From: an uncultured Bacteroidaceae bacterium
Lineage (GTDB): Bacteria > Bacteroidota > Bacteroidia > Bacteroidales > Bacteroidaceae
Reading direction: 5' to 3'
Assembly: GCA_905234555.1 (NCBI GenBank)
Contig: CAJOHO010000040.1
Location: 1-37,505, forward strand
DNA: 37,505 nucleotides
Shown one piece after another: positions 1 to 8,992 of this stretch. Positions within the stretch are counted from its first letter, which is position 1, and each line of letters opens with the position of its first letter. The position numbers and the translations under genes were made by a program. The notes beneath the pieces were generated by a model, which saw only the letters and a list, made by a program, of their open reading frames with translations, was not told the origin of the DNA and did not search any database.

Positions 1-2448
1 AATAAGACCAGCACCACGCTAATCGCTGGCAGCAGAGAAAGGCTGACGGCAACCGTCGCCCCCGACAACGCTACGGACAAGAGTGTAACGTGGACAACGA
101 GCAATGCCAACGTGGCTACCGTGACCGACGGAGTAGTGTACGCTGTGAATGCTGGTACGGCCACCATCACCGTGACCACCACAGACGGCGCAAAGACCGC
201 TACCTGTGAAGTGACCGTCAGAGGCACCATCGTTGGCCAACTTACCGGCAACCTCGACGAACTCTGTATGTTCGCACAGGCACTGCCGCTGACGCTCATC
301 AAGGCATACGCCACGAAGAGTCCGCAGGGCGACGAGGCTGGTCTGCTGACCTATCTCTCGTTCGACCGGCAGGAGCGGCAGAAGGACAACAGCATCGAGA
401 CGGTGGCCTACCCGTGGAGCAAGAAGATCTATCTGGACGACATGGGCGAGGTGCGCTATGAACTGGACCCCGTGACGAAGCAGGCCACCTCGACACCGGT
501 GCGCGACTATGTGTTCGTCGGTTCTGCCGACGAAATCCTGCGCCGCATCACCAGCGAGACGGCAGCCCCCGTGGTGCCCTACGAGGAACTGACGAACCTG
601 AAGTTCAGTTTCGCCGGCAAGGACAATCAGGTGCTGGTGGGCATCGACGAACTGACACAGCGCATCAACCACAGGAACATCTACGTGACGCTGCGCGACG
701 TGGAGGACAAGAACGGCAACGCGATGGCATCGCCGCAGACGGCCTGCTACTATGTGAACAGCAGCAGCATGCAGTGGCTCACCAACCGCCTGTTGCAGAA
801 GGTGGCCTACGGAGCGGGCGAGGAGCTCTATTTCGGCGTGGAAAACAAGAGTGCGACCTCGCGCACGTACACCATCGAGAACTGTCCGAAGTGGCTGACG
901 CTCGACGCGTACAGCGACGTGGTGCCCGCACAGAGCATGGTGGTCATCACGGCAACGGTGAACCGCAGCCTGAACGTAGGCTCGTATGACGAAATCATCT
1001 ATCTGACCGACGAGGACGGCGTGAAGGAGCCGCTGTACCTGAGCCTGACCGTGGAGGGCGAGCAGCCCGAATGGGCCGAGAACATCAGCGGCGACCTGCT
1101 GCAGCACTCAATGAACATCGCGGGCCGTGTGCTGGTGAACGACGAGATAGACATCGACGCGAGAGACATCGTGGGCGTGTTTGCACAGGACGGACGATGC
1201 CACGGCTTCGCCAACATCAGCTACTCGGCACTGACGGGCGAGAGCAACCTCTACCTGACGGTGTATGACAACCAGGCGAGCGGACGGGCACTGACCTTCA
1301 AACTGTGGCAGTACTCGACGGGCCGCGAACTGGTGCTGACGCCTCCTGCGCCCATCACGTTCCAGAACGGCACCGTGCTGGGTACCGACGAGCCGGTGCT
1401 CTTCAGGGCTGGCACGGAGTATGTGCAGACCTTCGACCTGGCGGCAGGCTGGAACTGGGTATCGTTCAACGTGGCCAGTGAGCGGCTGTTCAACCTGGGC
1501 AACCTGCTCGACGGACTGCCCTGGAAGGAGGGCGACGTGCTGACCGACATGAACAGCGACGCGACGCTCATCTACCGCAGCGGCCACTGGCTGGTGTCGG
1601 GCGGAGCGAGCGTGACCAGTCTCTCGCAGAAGAACGCCTATGCCATCATGGTACACGAGCCGGTGAAGTTCCCCATCGCGGGCAACGTGATCAAGCAACT
1701 CGACATGCGCACCATCGAACTGAAGCAGGGATGGAACGGCATAGGCTATACGCCGATGCTGAACCTGCCGATAGAGACGGCGCTGAGCGACTACTACGAC
1801 AAGGCCCAGCCGGGCGACGTCATCAAGAGCCACGACCAGTTTGCGTACTTCACCGTGACGGGTGGCGTGGGCCGCTGGAAAGGCAGTCTGGAGTACATGA
1901 AGCCCGGCGAGGGATACATGCTGCTGCGCAAGGCCGACACAAATACCAGCTTCGTCTATCCGTTCTACGAGCCTGGCTCGACGTTTATCGACGAGTGGTC
2001 GTACTCTACGGCGCGTGCTGCGGCTCCGGCAAGGGCCAAGGCGACGATGAGTGTGAGCGCAGTGGTAGAAGGCGTAGAGATGCAGGAGGGCGACAGGCTG
2101 GTGGCCTTCGCTGATGGCGAGATGGTAGGAAGTGAAGAGTTAAGAGTGAAGAGTGAAGAATTTGCTTCCGCTCAACCGCTCTTCTACCTCAGCATTGGCG
2201 GCGATGTGCAAACTGGCATCTGGTTCGCCATTGAGCGCGACGGCGAGATTGTGGCTGCCACCTCGGAGCAGATGACCTTCACGGCCAATGCCGTCATCGG
2301 CAGTCCGGACGAGCCGACGAAGATCAGCTTCGTGCAGACCGACCGCGAAGACGGCAAGTGGTACACCGTGAGCGGCATCCAACTGCCCAAGCGACCCACC
2401 CAGAGCGGCGTGTATATCTTTAATGGAAAAAAGGTCGTGATTAAGTGA
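1..2448 (+). CDS. Large secreted multi-domain surface protein, C-terminal 815 residues
   Basis: The frame is open from base 1, so the true start lies upstream; the GTG at 112 is internal. The first 75 codons form a bacterial Ig-like (BIG2) domain ending in [13 protein letters not shown] stretch at about 225-400 resembles the end of a LamG/concanavalin fold ([12 protein letters not shown], then GLLTYLSFD). A BACON-like beta-sandwich follows at about 820-1065, then two copies of a GWNW/GWNG-containing module (about 1435-1960), and two copies of an AF-x-x-GxxxG module that recurs in the next gene. The C-terminus (YTVSGIQL, then [13 protein letters not shown]) resembles Bacteroidetes C-terminal sorting tails, suggesting type IX secretion or surface display. 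Near the end, residues [10 protein letters not shown] are encoded by a short interspersed repeat. GC content is clearly higher than in the mobile element downstream. The role is probably adhesion or glycan binding; no catalytic motif was seen. Confidence 0.8.
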   Translation, partial: NKTSTTLIAGSRERLTATVAPDNATDKSVTWTTSNANVATVTDGVVYAVNAGTATITVTTTDGAKTATCEVTVRGTIVGQLTGNLDELCMFAQALPLTLIKAYATKSPQGDEAGLLTYLSFDRQERQKDNSIETVAYPWSKKIYLDDMGEVRYELDPVTKQATSTPVRDYVFVGSADEILRRITSETAAPVVPYEELTNLKFSFAGKDNQVLVGIDELTQRINHRNIYVTLRDVEDKNGNAMASPQTACYYVNSSSMQWLTNRLLQKVAYGAGEELYFGVENKSATSRTYTIENCPKWLTLDAYSDVVPAQSMVVITATVNRSLNVGSYDEIIYLTDEDGVKEPLYLSLTVEGEQPEWAENISGDLLQHSMNIAGRVLVNDEIDIDARDIVGVFAQDGRCHGFANISYSALTGESNLYLTVYDNQASGRALTFKLWQYSTGRELVLTPPAPITFQNGTVLGTDEPVLFRAGTEYVQTFDLAAGWNWVSFNVASERLFNLGNLLDGLPWKEGDVLTDMNSDATLIYRSGHWLVSGGASVTSLSQKNAYAIMVHEPVKFPIAGNVIKQLDMRTIELKQGWNGIGYTPMLNLPIETALSDYYDKAQPGDVIKSHDQFAYFTVTGGVGRWKGSLEYMKPGEGYMLLRKADTNTSFVYPFYEPGSTFIDEWSYSTARAAAPARAKATMSVSAVVEGVEMQEGDRLVAFADGEMVGSEELRVKSEEFASAQPLFYLSIGGDVQTGIWFAIERDGEIVAATSEQMTFTANAVIGSPDEPTKISFVQTDREDGKWYTVSGIQLPKRPTQSGVYIFNGKKVVIK
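2128..2165 (+). repeat. In-frame GAAGAGTTAAGAGTGAAGAG-type repeat
   Basis: A purine-rich quasi-tandem sequence built from GAAGAGTTAAGAGTGAAGAG adds a charged peptide ([10 protein letters not shown]) between GEMVG and AQPLFYLSI of the surface protein. Related inserts occur in trmB (22841-22874) and the U32 gene (29712-29756), where they encode MKNEEL repeats. Confidence 0.6.
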
Positions 2449-2457
2449 GAGAAGTGA

Positions 2458-2491
2458 GAGCTCGCTCACACTTCCGAACGTGAGCGAGCTC
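2458..2491. repeat. Perfect 12-bp inverted repeat after the surface-protein gene
   Basis: GAGCTCGCTCAC at 2458-2469 and GTGAGCGAGCTC at 2480-2491 are perfect complements separated by 10 bases, starting 10 bases after the stop codon. No T-run follows, so it is not a classical intrinsic terminator, though it could still attenuate transcription or protect the mRNA 3' end. Direct copies of an ATTCGTG-type word follow at about 2527-2570. Both look like dispersed intergenic repeats. Confidence 0.6.
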
Positions 2492-2622
2492 GAACGAAGT
2501 TCAAGGTAGTAGTGAAATGAAAAATAATTCGTGAATAATTTGTGGTCAATTCGTGGTAATTCGTGTTTATCTTTAACATATAATTATCATGAATTGACCA
2601 TGAATTAAACATTAAATATAAG

Positions 2623-3396
2623 ATGTATATGAAGACAAGATATTTATTGTTTGGAATGTTGGCAGCGCTGGTGTGCGCTTGCAGCAGCGATGACGACAAT
2701 TCCACGGCGGGCTATACCGTGGAGACCGTCAGCCAGGCCCCGGCGTGGCAGGTAGATTACAGCGGCAACGAGAGCCGTCCCGACTGGCAGGAACCCAATA
2801 CCGGCGACTACGAGAACTGGAGCATCATGCTGGTGCAGTTGGAGGACGCACTGAAACCCTACGTCTCGGGTGATGACCTGATGGCCCTCTTCATCGGCGG
2901 CCAGTTGCGCGGCCTGACCTCACCTGCCACCTCGCAGGGCACGGGAAGTGAGAACGACAAAGGCAGCTTCGTGCTGAAGGCCTACGGCAACGAGGCCGAC
3001 CAGAACGTGGTGAGCGTGACGCTGAGTTACTATTGCAGTCAACTGAAGCAGACCTTTTCGCGCACCGTGCAGATGCGCTACGACATGGGCAAGGTGTATG
3101 GTCTGGACGAAGACCTCATCCCGCAGTTTACGCTGGGTGCCGCGAAGTATCCCGTGGTGAAGCAGCTCACGGTTACGCCTGCCGACCTGTCAATAGATGG
3201 CGTGACCTTCGGCAGCGGAGATATGCTGGCCGCCTTTGTGGGGAGCGAGTGCCGAGGAGTCTATACGCTCGACGCAAACTTGCTGGACACACCCGTCACG
3301 ATGACCGTCTTTGGCCGTCAGGAGGGTGAGGCATACACCTTGAAGTATTACAATGCTGCCACACAGCGCGTTTACACCTTATCAAAAACATTCTAA
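2623..3396 (+). CDS. Secreted lipoprotein sharing a beta-sandwich module with the upstream surface protein
   Basis: A lipoprotein signal (MKTRYLLFGMLAALVCAC, then SSDDD) indicates export and lipidation; the acidic residues after the cysteine fit surface export in Bacteroidetes. Either ATG (2623 or 2629) could be the start; 2629 gives the cleaner signal peptide. The mature part has two copies of one module: GDDLMALFIGGQLRG at about residue 85 and GDMLAAFVGSECRGVY at about 200, each followed by a hydrophobic strand and a TLKYYN/TLSYYC-like strand. The same module occurs twice near the C-terminus of the upstream protein, so the two probably work together at the cell surface. The next gene starts 6 bases after the stop. 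The family is not recognised by name and no enzyme motif is visible. Confidence 0.75.
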   Translation: MYMKTRYLLFGMLAALVCACSSDDDNSTAGYTVETVSQAPAWQVDYSGNESRPDWQEPNTGDYENWSIMLVQLEDALKPYVSGDDLMALFIGGQLRGLTSPATSQGTGSENDKGSFVLKAYGNEADQNVVSVTLSYYCSQLKQTFSRTVQMRYDMGKVYGLDEDLIPQFTLGAAKYPVVKQLTVTPADLSIDGVTFGSGDMLAAFVGSECRGVYTLDANLLDTPVTMTVFGRQEGEAYTLKYYNAATQRVYTLSKTF

Positions 3397-3402
3397 ACAG
3401 CG

Positions 3403-3969
3403 ATGAAATCACATAAGCCTTTACTCGTTGTTCTGATGACAGTAGGATTCGTGGCCTGTTCCAGCGATGACAACGAAATCGTCTCAGGCGGGCAGGAGCC
3501 TGAACCTCCCCTGCTGCCCTTGACCATAGAGGTGGCGGAACATCCGTTGGTGAACCCCGATGAGGCCCCCTCCGACTCCCCCCAAGGGGGAGAGAAGGCC
3601 CCGAAAACGAGGGCTGCCATCACCACCACCTCAACGCTCTCGGCATTTGACATCAACTATGTGTATGGTGAGCTACGTTATACGAATGGTTCCCCCATCA
3701 CCGCCACGAAGAGTGCAGAGGGAAAGTGGACGAGTGAAGCCAATTGGCCTGTCGGCGATCAAACCATCAACTGGTATGCCTCGTCGGACGGCACCTTTCT
3801 GCTCACCGATGATGCAAACAAGTATCCCTACCTCAGTTTTACCGTGGAGACGAGTGCTGCCAATCAGAAGGACTTGCTGGTGGCCAAGACCAGTGCCAAG
3901 TACACGGACCACGACGGCAACGTCAGAAACCCCAGATGCGCATCGTCCTTCTCCACGGCCCAGCCCTGA
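3403..3969 (+). pseudogene. Fimbrillin-like lipoprotein, probably 3'-truncated or frameshifted
   Basis: The N-terminus is a lipoprotein signal (MKSHKPLLVVLMTVGFVAC, then SSDD). The order that follows, an acidic linker, KTRA, a FDINYVYG strand and LLVAKTSAKYTDHDGNV, is like the start of fimbrillin-family proteins (type V pilins or adhesins that are lipidated, exported and cleaved after an Arg). Family members usually run to 300 residues or more; this frame stops after 188 with an unrelated tail (RNPRCASSFSTAQP). Frame 3 is open through the same DNA and stops at 4038-4040, 10 bases before an intrinsic terminator, suggesting the original reading frame ended there and that a frameshift or internal deletion lies near 3920. 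A GC-rich palindromic repeat (3561-3603) sits in the linker. The gene lies right beside the mobile element. Confidence 0.6.
3561..3603. repeat. GC-rich palindromic repeat, CCCCCTCCGACTCCCC type, in frame
   Basis: CTCCCCCCAAGGGGGAG forms a strong hairpin inside the linker of the fimbrillin-like gene and encodes PSDSPQGGEKAP. A related copy lies between blaI and the M56 gene (25145-25180). It resembles, but is not the same as, the GGACCCACCCCC element family found from 15.5 kb onwards. Confidence 0.6.
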
Positions 3970-4050
3970 TGCTCGGTGGTTCGCACGAAGTAAACGAATA
4001 TAATCGAGGCCGTGACATTATCGTAGGCGACGAGGACTAATCCAATAACG

Positions 4051-4086
4051 GCCTTCTCGTCAGCAGGTCTGACGGGAAGGCTTTTT
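4051..4086 (+). terminator. Intrinsic terminator
   Basis: GCCTTCTCGTCAG pairs with CTGACGGGAAGGC (one T:G pair) around a short loop, followed by TTTTT. It faces the plus strand, right after the stop at 4038-4040 in the alternative frame of the fimbrillin-like gene, and separates it from the convergent mobile element. Confidence 0.8.
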
Positions 4087-4091
4087 CGTTA

Positions 4092-4628
4092 TCATGCTAT
4101 CCACTTGAAGTACACATAAAAAGCTATCTCCATTGCAATCGTTATGATTGACAGAAGGGAAAGAGAGCCAACAATGTAGAAAATTCTTGTTGAAATCCAT
4201 ACACCCTCGTTATTCTTCAGAATGTTCGCTAATCGTTGGCTCTGCTTCTGCCAAATCGTTTGTTGCTGTTGATTGTGGTTTGCAAGTGTCTGTGTCTCTT
4301 GCCCCAGCCATTGGTCGTGAAGTTCCTTTAGCTGTCGAATACTCTCGTCATCAAGTCGGGCTTTGATGGGAGTGTTCTCCACCCTGACGATAGCATCACA
4401 GACTCTGGTGATGATATTCTCTGCACTTTTGGCGGCGGCTTCAAGCCCCTTCTGTGTTGTTTCGACACTTTCCTTTGCCTCCTTGATAGCTTCAAGCAAT
4501 TTCTGCAACAGGGCAAGTGCCTCCTTGATTTGCTCCAAGGTGGCATCAAAGCGTTTCTGTTCTTCAGACTTTTCCTCATCCTCCCTGATGGCAAGCATGA
4601 GGTCATTGAATTTATCTTTCTGTGACAT
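4092..4628 (-). CDS. Coiled-coil protein with C-terminal membrane anchor, mobilization region
   Basis: 178 residues. Residues 10-120 are highly charged and helical with repeated KSEEQKRF/LQKLLEAIKEAKES-type heptads, so a long coiled coil is likely. A single membrane helix lies near the C-terminus (about residues 148-172, IFYIVGSLSLLSIITIAMEI) with a short tail. Genes of this form often follow the relaxase in Bacteroides mobilizable elements, but no biochemical role is established from what is visible here. It ends 5 bases from the terminator T-run and starts 35 bases after the relaxase stop, so it is probably the last gene of the mob operon. It might tether the relaxosome to the membrane or coupling protein; that is inference. 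Confidence 0.65.
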   Translation of the reverse strand: MSQKDKFNDLMLAIREDEEKSEEQKRFDATLEQIKEALALLQKLLEAIKEAKESVETTQKGLEAAAKSAENIITRVCDAIVRVENTPIKARLDDESIRQLKELHDQWLGQETQTLANHNQQQQTIWQKQSQRLANILKNNEGVWISTRIFYIVGSLSLLSIITIAMEIAFYVYFKWIA

Positions 4629-4663
4629 TGTATTGGTATTACTTGTGTTAATAATATGTTTGT

Positions 4664-5896
4664 TTACTTACTTCGCTTCCATCTTCTAGCCATTGGTTTA
4701 CAGAGCCAATTGGCTTTCATGGCACAGCGTCTGGCCCATTCCAATTCGTCCTCGTCCTTGTCTTTGCCCCAACCTGTGCCAACTCCACCACCGCCTCCGA
4801 TGGATTCGGACATAGCTGTGGCGGCATCGACATATTCCAGGAAGAGCAACATGGCAACCTTCAAGACATCCTCATGTGTGGCATCGCTGTTGTCGGGAAC
4901 CTCTATGTTACGGTCAAGTTCCTTGTAAACTCTTTCGGGGATGCTAAGCTGCACCTGCTTGTCATCGATGAGGAAGACTTGTTTATAGTCGTTAGAAGTG
5001 GCAAACGGTCTGGCTTGTGAGAATGATGTCTGTGCCGTTGACAGCCTATCCGTGGATGGCTTCTTGCTGTCCAAGGGATTTGGCACTTGTGCAGCCATCG
5101 GCTTCTGCACTGGATGTAGCTTTCTCCATGTGTCCTCTATCTTTGTCGGTATCAGGTTGCGTCCCGTTCCAAGTTCAGATGACTTATAAGAGGAATTGCC
5201 TTTCTTGACGGAATAGCCTCTGACTACGTTCTCCTTGTCACGCTGTATCTTGACCTTGTAGCCACGACTTTCAAGTTGGGTTTTATAGTCCAGCCAAGAG
5301 AAGGCAGGCATATGTCTCAGTATGTCGTAGCAGTCATCGGTAATCTGTTTGAGGTGTTCCTCTCGTATCTCCATCGGGTTTTTCCAGCCGTGGTGTTGAT
5401 TGATGGCTTGGGCAGCTGCCACGGCTCGCTCACCGATAAAGTGACAGTCATTGATGTTACCGTCTTTGTCGATACGGTTCACCACCAGATGCAGGTGGGG
5501 AATCCCTGACTTGGCATCATAGTGGAGAGCCGCGAAGTACTGCGAATTTTTGATGTTTGTCTTTACAAGATTCTTGTGTTTGCCATCTGGTGTCTTGGTC
5601 ATCTGATCGAGTTCATTGACAAACTCCTCTGTGAAACGTCGCCAGTCATCGAGTGTCCATCCGTCGCTCTCGTTCATGGATGGGGAAACCTCGATGCGTA
5701 TGGACGTCTTGTCAATAGGCTTCTGTGCGAACTTCTGCTTGAAGCGGTTCATGTGGAGCACCATCTCGTCCCACATGCCCATCGGAGGCAAGTCCCCTGT
5801 CAAAAGGTTCACTTTCACGATGTCGGCACGGAAGTCTTTCGTTGCATAGTTGGTCATGGCCTGACCATGCGCTATGGGTCTTGCTGTTGCTATCAT
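4664..5896 (-). CDS. mobB: Relaxase / mobilization nuclease (MobP-type)
   Basis: Relaxases nick the transfer origin and stay covalently attached to the 5' end during conjugal transfer. The N-terminus MIATARPIAHGQAMTNY is typical of Bacteroidetes relaxases, with Tyr17 the likely nucleophile. The metal-binding motif is clear: His125 in HYDAKSGIPHLHLVVN, then His134, His136 and Asn140. The C-terminal third is low-complexity with a GGGGG run and is probably flexible. I chose the ATG at 5896; an in-frame ATG at 5911 would overlap the preceding gene by 11 bases. The preceding small mob gene ends 4 bases upstream, so the two are co-transcribed and probably translationally coupled. There are no VirB or VirD4 genes, so transfer must rely on a helper conjugative element. 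Confidence 0.9.
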   Translation of the reverse strand: MIATARPIAHGQAMTNYATKDFRADIVKVNLLTGDLPPMGMWDEMVLHMNRFKQKFAQKPIDKTSIRIEVSPSMNESDGWTLDDWRRFTEEFVNELDQMTKTPDGKHKNLVKTNIKNSQYFAALHYDAKSGIPHLHLVVNRIDKDGNINDCHFIGERAVAAAQAINQHHGWKNPMEIREEHLKQITDDCYDILRHMPAFSWLDYKTQLESRGYKVKIQRDKENVVRGYSVKKGNSSYKSSELGTGRNLIPTKIEDTWRKLHPVQKPMAAQVPNPLDSKKPSTDRLSTAQTSFSQARPFATSNDYKQVFLIDDKQVQLSIPERVYKELDRNIEVPDNSDATHEDVLKVAMLLFLEYVDAATAMSESIGGGGGVGTGWGKDKDEDELEWARRCAMKANWLCKPMARRWKRSK

Positions 5897-5900
5897 AGTC

Positions 5901-6281
5901 CTATCCTCCAAACTTCTCCTTGATGGTGTCCCAATGCTGGATAAGGTAGTTCACGCCTTCAATCCATGCTTCCATGAAACGCTCGTTCTTGAAGTACCGC
6001 TTCCTCACCTCCTGCGGCAGTCCGTGAAGGGCATTGCGGATGCCGACAAGTTCCGACCTTGCAGCTGAGAGACTCTTCAATGCTTCCTCCTGTCCTTCGG
6101 TCATCAGCTGCTTGGGCTGGTGTCCAAGGACTGCATCGTGGACGTAGATGCTCTTGTGCATTCCACACTTGTTGGCATTGGTTACAATCAGGTTGTATTC
6201 TTCTTCCGTGAAACGGACATCAATATGATGTCCCTTGTTCTGCCTCTTTTCTGAGGGCTTTGATTTTGTCTTTCTATTCAT
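5901..6281 (-). CDS. mobA: Small relaxosome accessory protein (MobA/MobC-like)
   Basis: 126 residues from the ATG at 6281. The frame is open further upstream, but that part crosses the oriT-like region and is low quality. It starts with a basic stretch (NRKTKSKPSEKRQNKG), then IDVRFTEEEYNLIVTNAN, the ribbon-helix-helix pattern typical of DNA-binding mobilization proteins that recognise oriT and load the relaxase. The rest is helical (RSELVGIRNALHGLPQEVR). The order small mob protein, relaxase, membrane coiled-coil protein is usual in Bacteroides mobilizable elements. It probably binds the structured region immediately upstream (6290-6490). Confidence 0.8.
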   Translation of the reverse strand: MNRKTKSKPSEKRQNKGHHIDVRFTEEEYNLIVTNANKCGMHKSIYVHDAVLGHQPKQLMTEGQEEALKSLSAARSELVGIRNALHGLPQEVRKRYFKNERFMEAWIEGVNYLIQHWDTIKEKFGG

Positions 6282-6299
6282 AATCTTATTTCGATTAAA

Positions 6300-6490
6300 G
6301 GAGTTTATAAGTGTATTGCTATTGATAAGTGGAAGTATAAGCCTTGGACAGCCCGGTGCGAGCTTGCGAGCGGCGCAAGAGCCCAGTGGAAGGACAGTGC
6401 AGCGGAGCAAATCTGTCAGACATTGGGACTTCTTGTTTAGACCTCAGAAAAAATCACACTTCTTCGGGCCTGTCGGAGGCTTTTTACTGA
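6300..6490. other. Candidate transfer origin (oriT) region
   Basis: This non-coding stretch lies directly upstream of mobA, where oriT normally sits. It contains a hairpin CTTGCG-AGCGG-CGCAAG (about 6365-6381), a GC-rich GGTGCGAGC stretch, and GCCT-GTCGG-AGGC followed by TTTTT (about 6470-6486). A nick site cannot be identified by reading alone. Confidence 0.4.
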
Positions 6491-6492
6491 CG

Positions 6493-7290
6493 TCACTCGC
6501 TACCATATTGATGGCTTTCGGTAATGTCTGTTGTTTCCGCATCTGCCAGATTGGGGATTGGCGAGACTGGTGGGACTGTCGAGCCTTCTTCAATATGAAT
6601 GCCCTCTTGATTGTTGGGCATGGAAGGAGTGTTGCCTAAAGCGACATCACCTGATGTGGTATATGACTCATCGGCTTCTGGCGGCAGGTTGGAATAGTGT
6701 TCGTCGAGTTGCTCCAAGTAGTCTTCTGGCAGCTGTCCATCCTCTCCGTATGGAGATTGCCTTTTCTCTTCCCTTTCATCGTCATTGGCATCAGTCAAAG
6801 ATGAAACGGGATAGGAAGATGTGAACGATTGAGGATGGCTGTTGCCATTATCATTAGAAGAGGTTGAACTTGTATTACCTTGGACAGCCAGTTTTGGAGT
6901 AACTCGATTACGCTGATAGTGTGGATTCCTAATTGGGGCATCCTGCCCGTCAACGAACCAGAATGCCAGACAGTGGATAGTGTGGATGGTTGTGCGGTTG
7001 TTGGCGACGGATGTGAGAATCCCCACCTCGTTGAAGAGGTCTATCATCTTCTGTGCGGTCTTGCGGTCACAGTGCCAGAGTTCGGCGAGTTCCACTTTGG
7101 ATATGGCAAACTGACCGATACCGAGGTCAGCTGAGAAGTTCTTCTTCTCATAGTGGAATGCTTCTATTGCCGCCAAAGAGAGAAACGTGTCGAAGGCTTT
7201 CATGCGGTGGAAGCCTTGGTGGTCATCTTTGAGGAAATCAAGCTGCTCTCTGGTCAGCAGGATTCCATACTTTACGTTGTTGTTCTTCAT
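6493..7290 (-). CDS. Winged-helix replication-initiator-like protein of the mobile element
   Basis: 265 residues from the ATG at 7290 (MKNNNVKYGILLTREQLDFL); an upstream ATG at 7335 adds a poor 15-residue extension. The first 130 residues look like a winged-helix DNA-binding domain of the kind found in plasmid replication and mobile-element proteins: FDTFLSLAAIEAFHYEKKNFSADLGIGQFAISKVELAELWHCDRKTAQKMIDLFNEVGIL has the pattern of a HTH that compares species of target DNA. The C-terminal half is acidic and low-complexity (many S, T, N, E), probably disordered. It lies between the oriT region and an excisionase-like gene, consistent with a role in replication or regulation of the excised circle. 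No catalytic motif is seen, so the assignment rests on pattern and context. Confidence 0.55.
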   Translation of the reverse strand: MKNNNVKYGILLTREQLDFLKDDHQGFHRMKAFDTFLSLAAIEAFHYEKKNFSADLGIGQFAISKVELAELWHCDRKTAQKMIDLFNEVGILTSVANNRTTIHTIHCLAFWFVDGQDAPIRNPHYQRNRVTPKLAVQGNTSSTSSNDNGNSHPQSFTSSYPVSSLTDANDDEREEKRQSPYGEDGQLPEDYLEQLDEHYSNLPPEADESYTTSGDVALGNTPSMPNNQEGIHIEEGSTVPPVSPIPNLADAETTDITESHQYGSE

Positions 7291-7388
7291 TGTTTCTTTT
7301 GTTTGTGGTGAGGGCTGGCATTGGTCAGCCCTCAACCATTGTTAGTAAAATTTTTTGAACTTGATTTGAATTGGATTTGAAAACAAGG

Positions 7389-7793
7389 TCACGTCGGAGT
7401 GTTTTCTGCTTCGACCTGCCAGTCATGCTTGTCTGGCTTACGTTTGTGCGAGGCAAGGATGGTTTCATTCACCTCTTCGGCTGTCAACGGCACGACATTC
7501 CTGCGCGTTGTCTCCAGCCACTTGTCAAGCTCATCCTGATAAAGGATCCATCTTCTGCCTGGCTTGGTGGCAGGGATGGTGCCATCCTCTAACTTCATGT
7601 ACATCGTACCCTTGGGAATGTGCGTGTACTCGATAGCTTCCTCCACAGTCATTGGCTTGTGGCGGTTCTCCTTTACAGGTTTACTACTCTCTGCCTGCTG
7701 TCTTGTCAGCATGGCTCTCATGCCCATCACCTCATCCCGAAGCTGGGCGACGACCTGTGGGAGGTCGTTGAATGTCAAATTTTCGTTTTGCAT
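7389..7793 (-). CDS. Excisionase-family HTH DNA-binding protein
   Basis: 134 residues. A short coiled N-terminus (VVAQLRDEVMGMRAMLTRQQ) precedes a MerR-like helix-turn-helix at about residues 47-92: MTVEEAIEYTHIPKGTMY, then GTIPATKPGRRWILYQDELDKWLE. This pattern is shared by excisionase-family (HTH_17) proteins found next to integrases in Bacteroidetes elements. Such proteins bend DNA at the att site or regulate excision genes. Its upstream region (7822-7880) is a near copy of that upstream of the integrase gene (10570-10627), so the two genes may share one regulator. Confidence 0.8.
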   Translation of the reverse strand: MQNENLTFNDLPQVVAQLRDEVMGMRAMLTRQQAESSKPVKENRHKPMTVEEAIEYTHIPKGTMYMKLEDGTIPATKPGRRWILYQDELDKWLETTRRNVVPLTAEEVNETILASHKRKPDKHDWQVEAENTPT

Positions 7794-8107
7794 AACTTAT
7801 CACTATTTTGGTGAATCGGCAGCAAAGGAACTCAATGATGCCGTGCTGATTCCGATTATTCACGATAATCCACGAATAATCAAATCATTATGAAATAATT
7901 GGGAAAAATGTGGGCTACAAGGGAAGATTAATAGAGAAAATGGATGAAACAAAGTGCGCATCAAGACTTGTCTGGCACTCCCGACAGAAGATTACAAAAC
8001 AGATAATGGGCGAAAACCGATGCGATGACACCAGCTTTCGCCCACTAACGTAGAAAAGGACAAAATGAAAGGGAAAGAGGAAAGGGAATTGTCCGACGAT
8101 TCAGGAA
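7794..8107. other. Intergenic region with shared promoter module and a hairpin
   Basis: It holds the promoter-like repeat at 7822-7880 and a 9-bp hairpin, TGGGCGAAA (8007-8015) with TTTCGCCCA (8036-8044), around a 20-base loop. On the minus strand the hairpin lies 60-100 bases after the stop of the membrane protein gene and may be its terminator; the T-rich tail is weak. No ORF is credible here. Confidence 0.5.
7822..7880 (-). promoter_or_regulatory. Shared promoter/operator module, copy 1
   Basis: This 59-base block starts GCAAAGGAACTCAATGATG on the plus strand and contains CCGATTATTC and CGAATAAT. About 52 of 59 positions match 10570-10627 upstream of the integrase gene. Read on the minus strand it ends with TTCCTTTGC, close to the TAnnTTTG box, 28 bases from the ATG of the excisionase-like gene. 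Confidence 0.65.
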
Positions 8108-8992
8108 CTACTCATAATGGAAGTGGTAGTCGCCTTTTTCCAGCTCGTCTATCATGATGCTTCCAGTATCGGGCTGGAACTTGAAGTTGCGGATGCTGTC
8201 AAGTTCTATGTCCTTCATCACACTGGGAAACATCCTTTTGATAAAGATGGCGCGTACTTCGCCCGTGTAGTCTTTCTTGCTGCCCAACCTCTCGGCTATG
8301 TTCCAGACAAAGTGCCGCAGGTCAAGGGTGGTCAGAGTGGACTTCAGCCTGATGGGTACAGGTATATGCCGCCAGTCATCGGCCCACATCCTGATTGCAT
8401 CACATAGTTTTTCCAACTCTCCATTATCATAGATGTATGGTGACATGGTATGGGTCACATATTCCATGATGGCAGCGATGGTGTCCTGCCGCCTCTGTTC
8501 CTGCTCACGCTGAAACTCCTTGCAACGAAGGGCATACAAGTCTGACTGCTCCAAACTCGTCTCTGCCATATCGGAAGCCTCTACAGTCGGTTCTTTCACC
8601 TCCTCTGACAAAGGGACTTGTGGAGTTTCTGTTTGATGTGGCATTTCTGCCAAACATTCTTGGATTTGTTCAAGACTCACATTGTCCGTTAAATCTTCTG
8701 GTATCACTTCCGCTTCTTGGTCGGTCAGAAACATGACTTCTTTTCTTTGACTTTTCTGCAATTTAAATGGCACCTCGACCAACACGGACTGGAACAGATA
8801 ATAGACCGTCCCCAACAATCCGCTGGAGATTATAAAGGTTACGAACTTGGCAAAGTTGTCTTGCCCAAAATCATTGCCCACCTTCAATGAAACGAAGAGG
8901 GAGATAGTGAGGATGACTAAGCCAGGGCATCCCCACAACAAGCAGTAGTCTCTCACTGCCATGTTTTCTGTCTTACATTTTACACTGTTCAT
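8108..8992 (-). CDS. Two-helix membrane protein of the mobilizable element, unknown function
   Basis: 294 residues. Two membrane helices lie near the N-terminus (about residues 17-38, LLWGCPGLVILTISLFVSL, and 49-70, FVTFIISSGLLGTVYYLFQS). A variable acidic linker follows (residues 85-150), then a charged coiled segment (CKEFQREQEQRRQDTIAAI) and a conserved-looking C-terminal cytoplasmic domain (SPYIYDNGELEKLCDAIRMW to the end). I do not recognise a named family; similar proteins sit near integrases in Bacteroidetes elements. It has its own promoter-like sequence upstream (9075-9100), which resembles the other two element promoters. A second ATG (codon 11) could be the true start. Confidence 0.6.
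   Translation of the reverse strand: MNSVKCKTENMAVRDYCLLWGCPGLVILTISLFVSLKVGNDFGQDNFAKFVTFIISSGLLGTVYYLFQSVLVEVPFKLQKSQRKEVMFLTDQEAEVIPEDLTDNVSLEQIQECLAEMPHQTETPQVPLSEEVKEPTVEASDMAETSLEQSDLYALRCKEFQREQEQRRQDTIAAIMEYVTHTMSPYIYDNGELEKLCDAIRMWADDWRHIPVPIRLKSTLTTLDLRHFVWNIAERLGSKKDYTGEVRAIFIKRMFPSVMKDIELDSIRNFKFQPDTGSIMIDELEKGDYHFHYE

Noticed and set aside
19-1107. Long open frames on the minus strand opposite the first gene (19-1107, 1108-1833)
   Set aside because: They are antisense shadows of a GC-rich gene with strong BIG2 and BACON-like matches on the plus strand; the translated text is rich in His, Val and Arg and has no family pattern.
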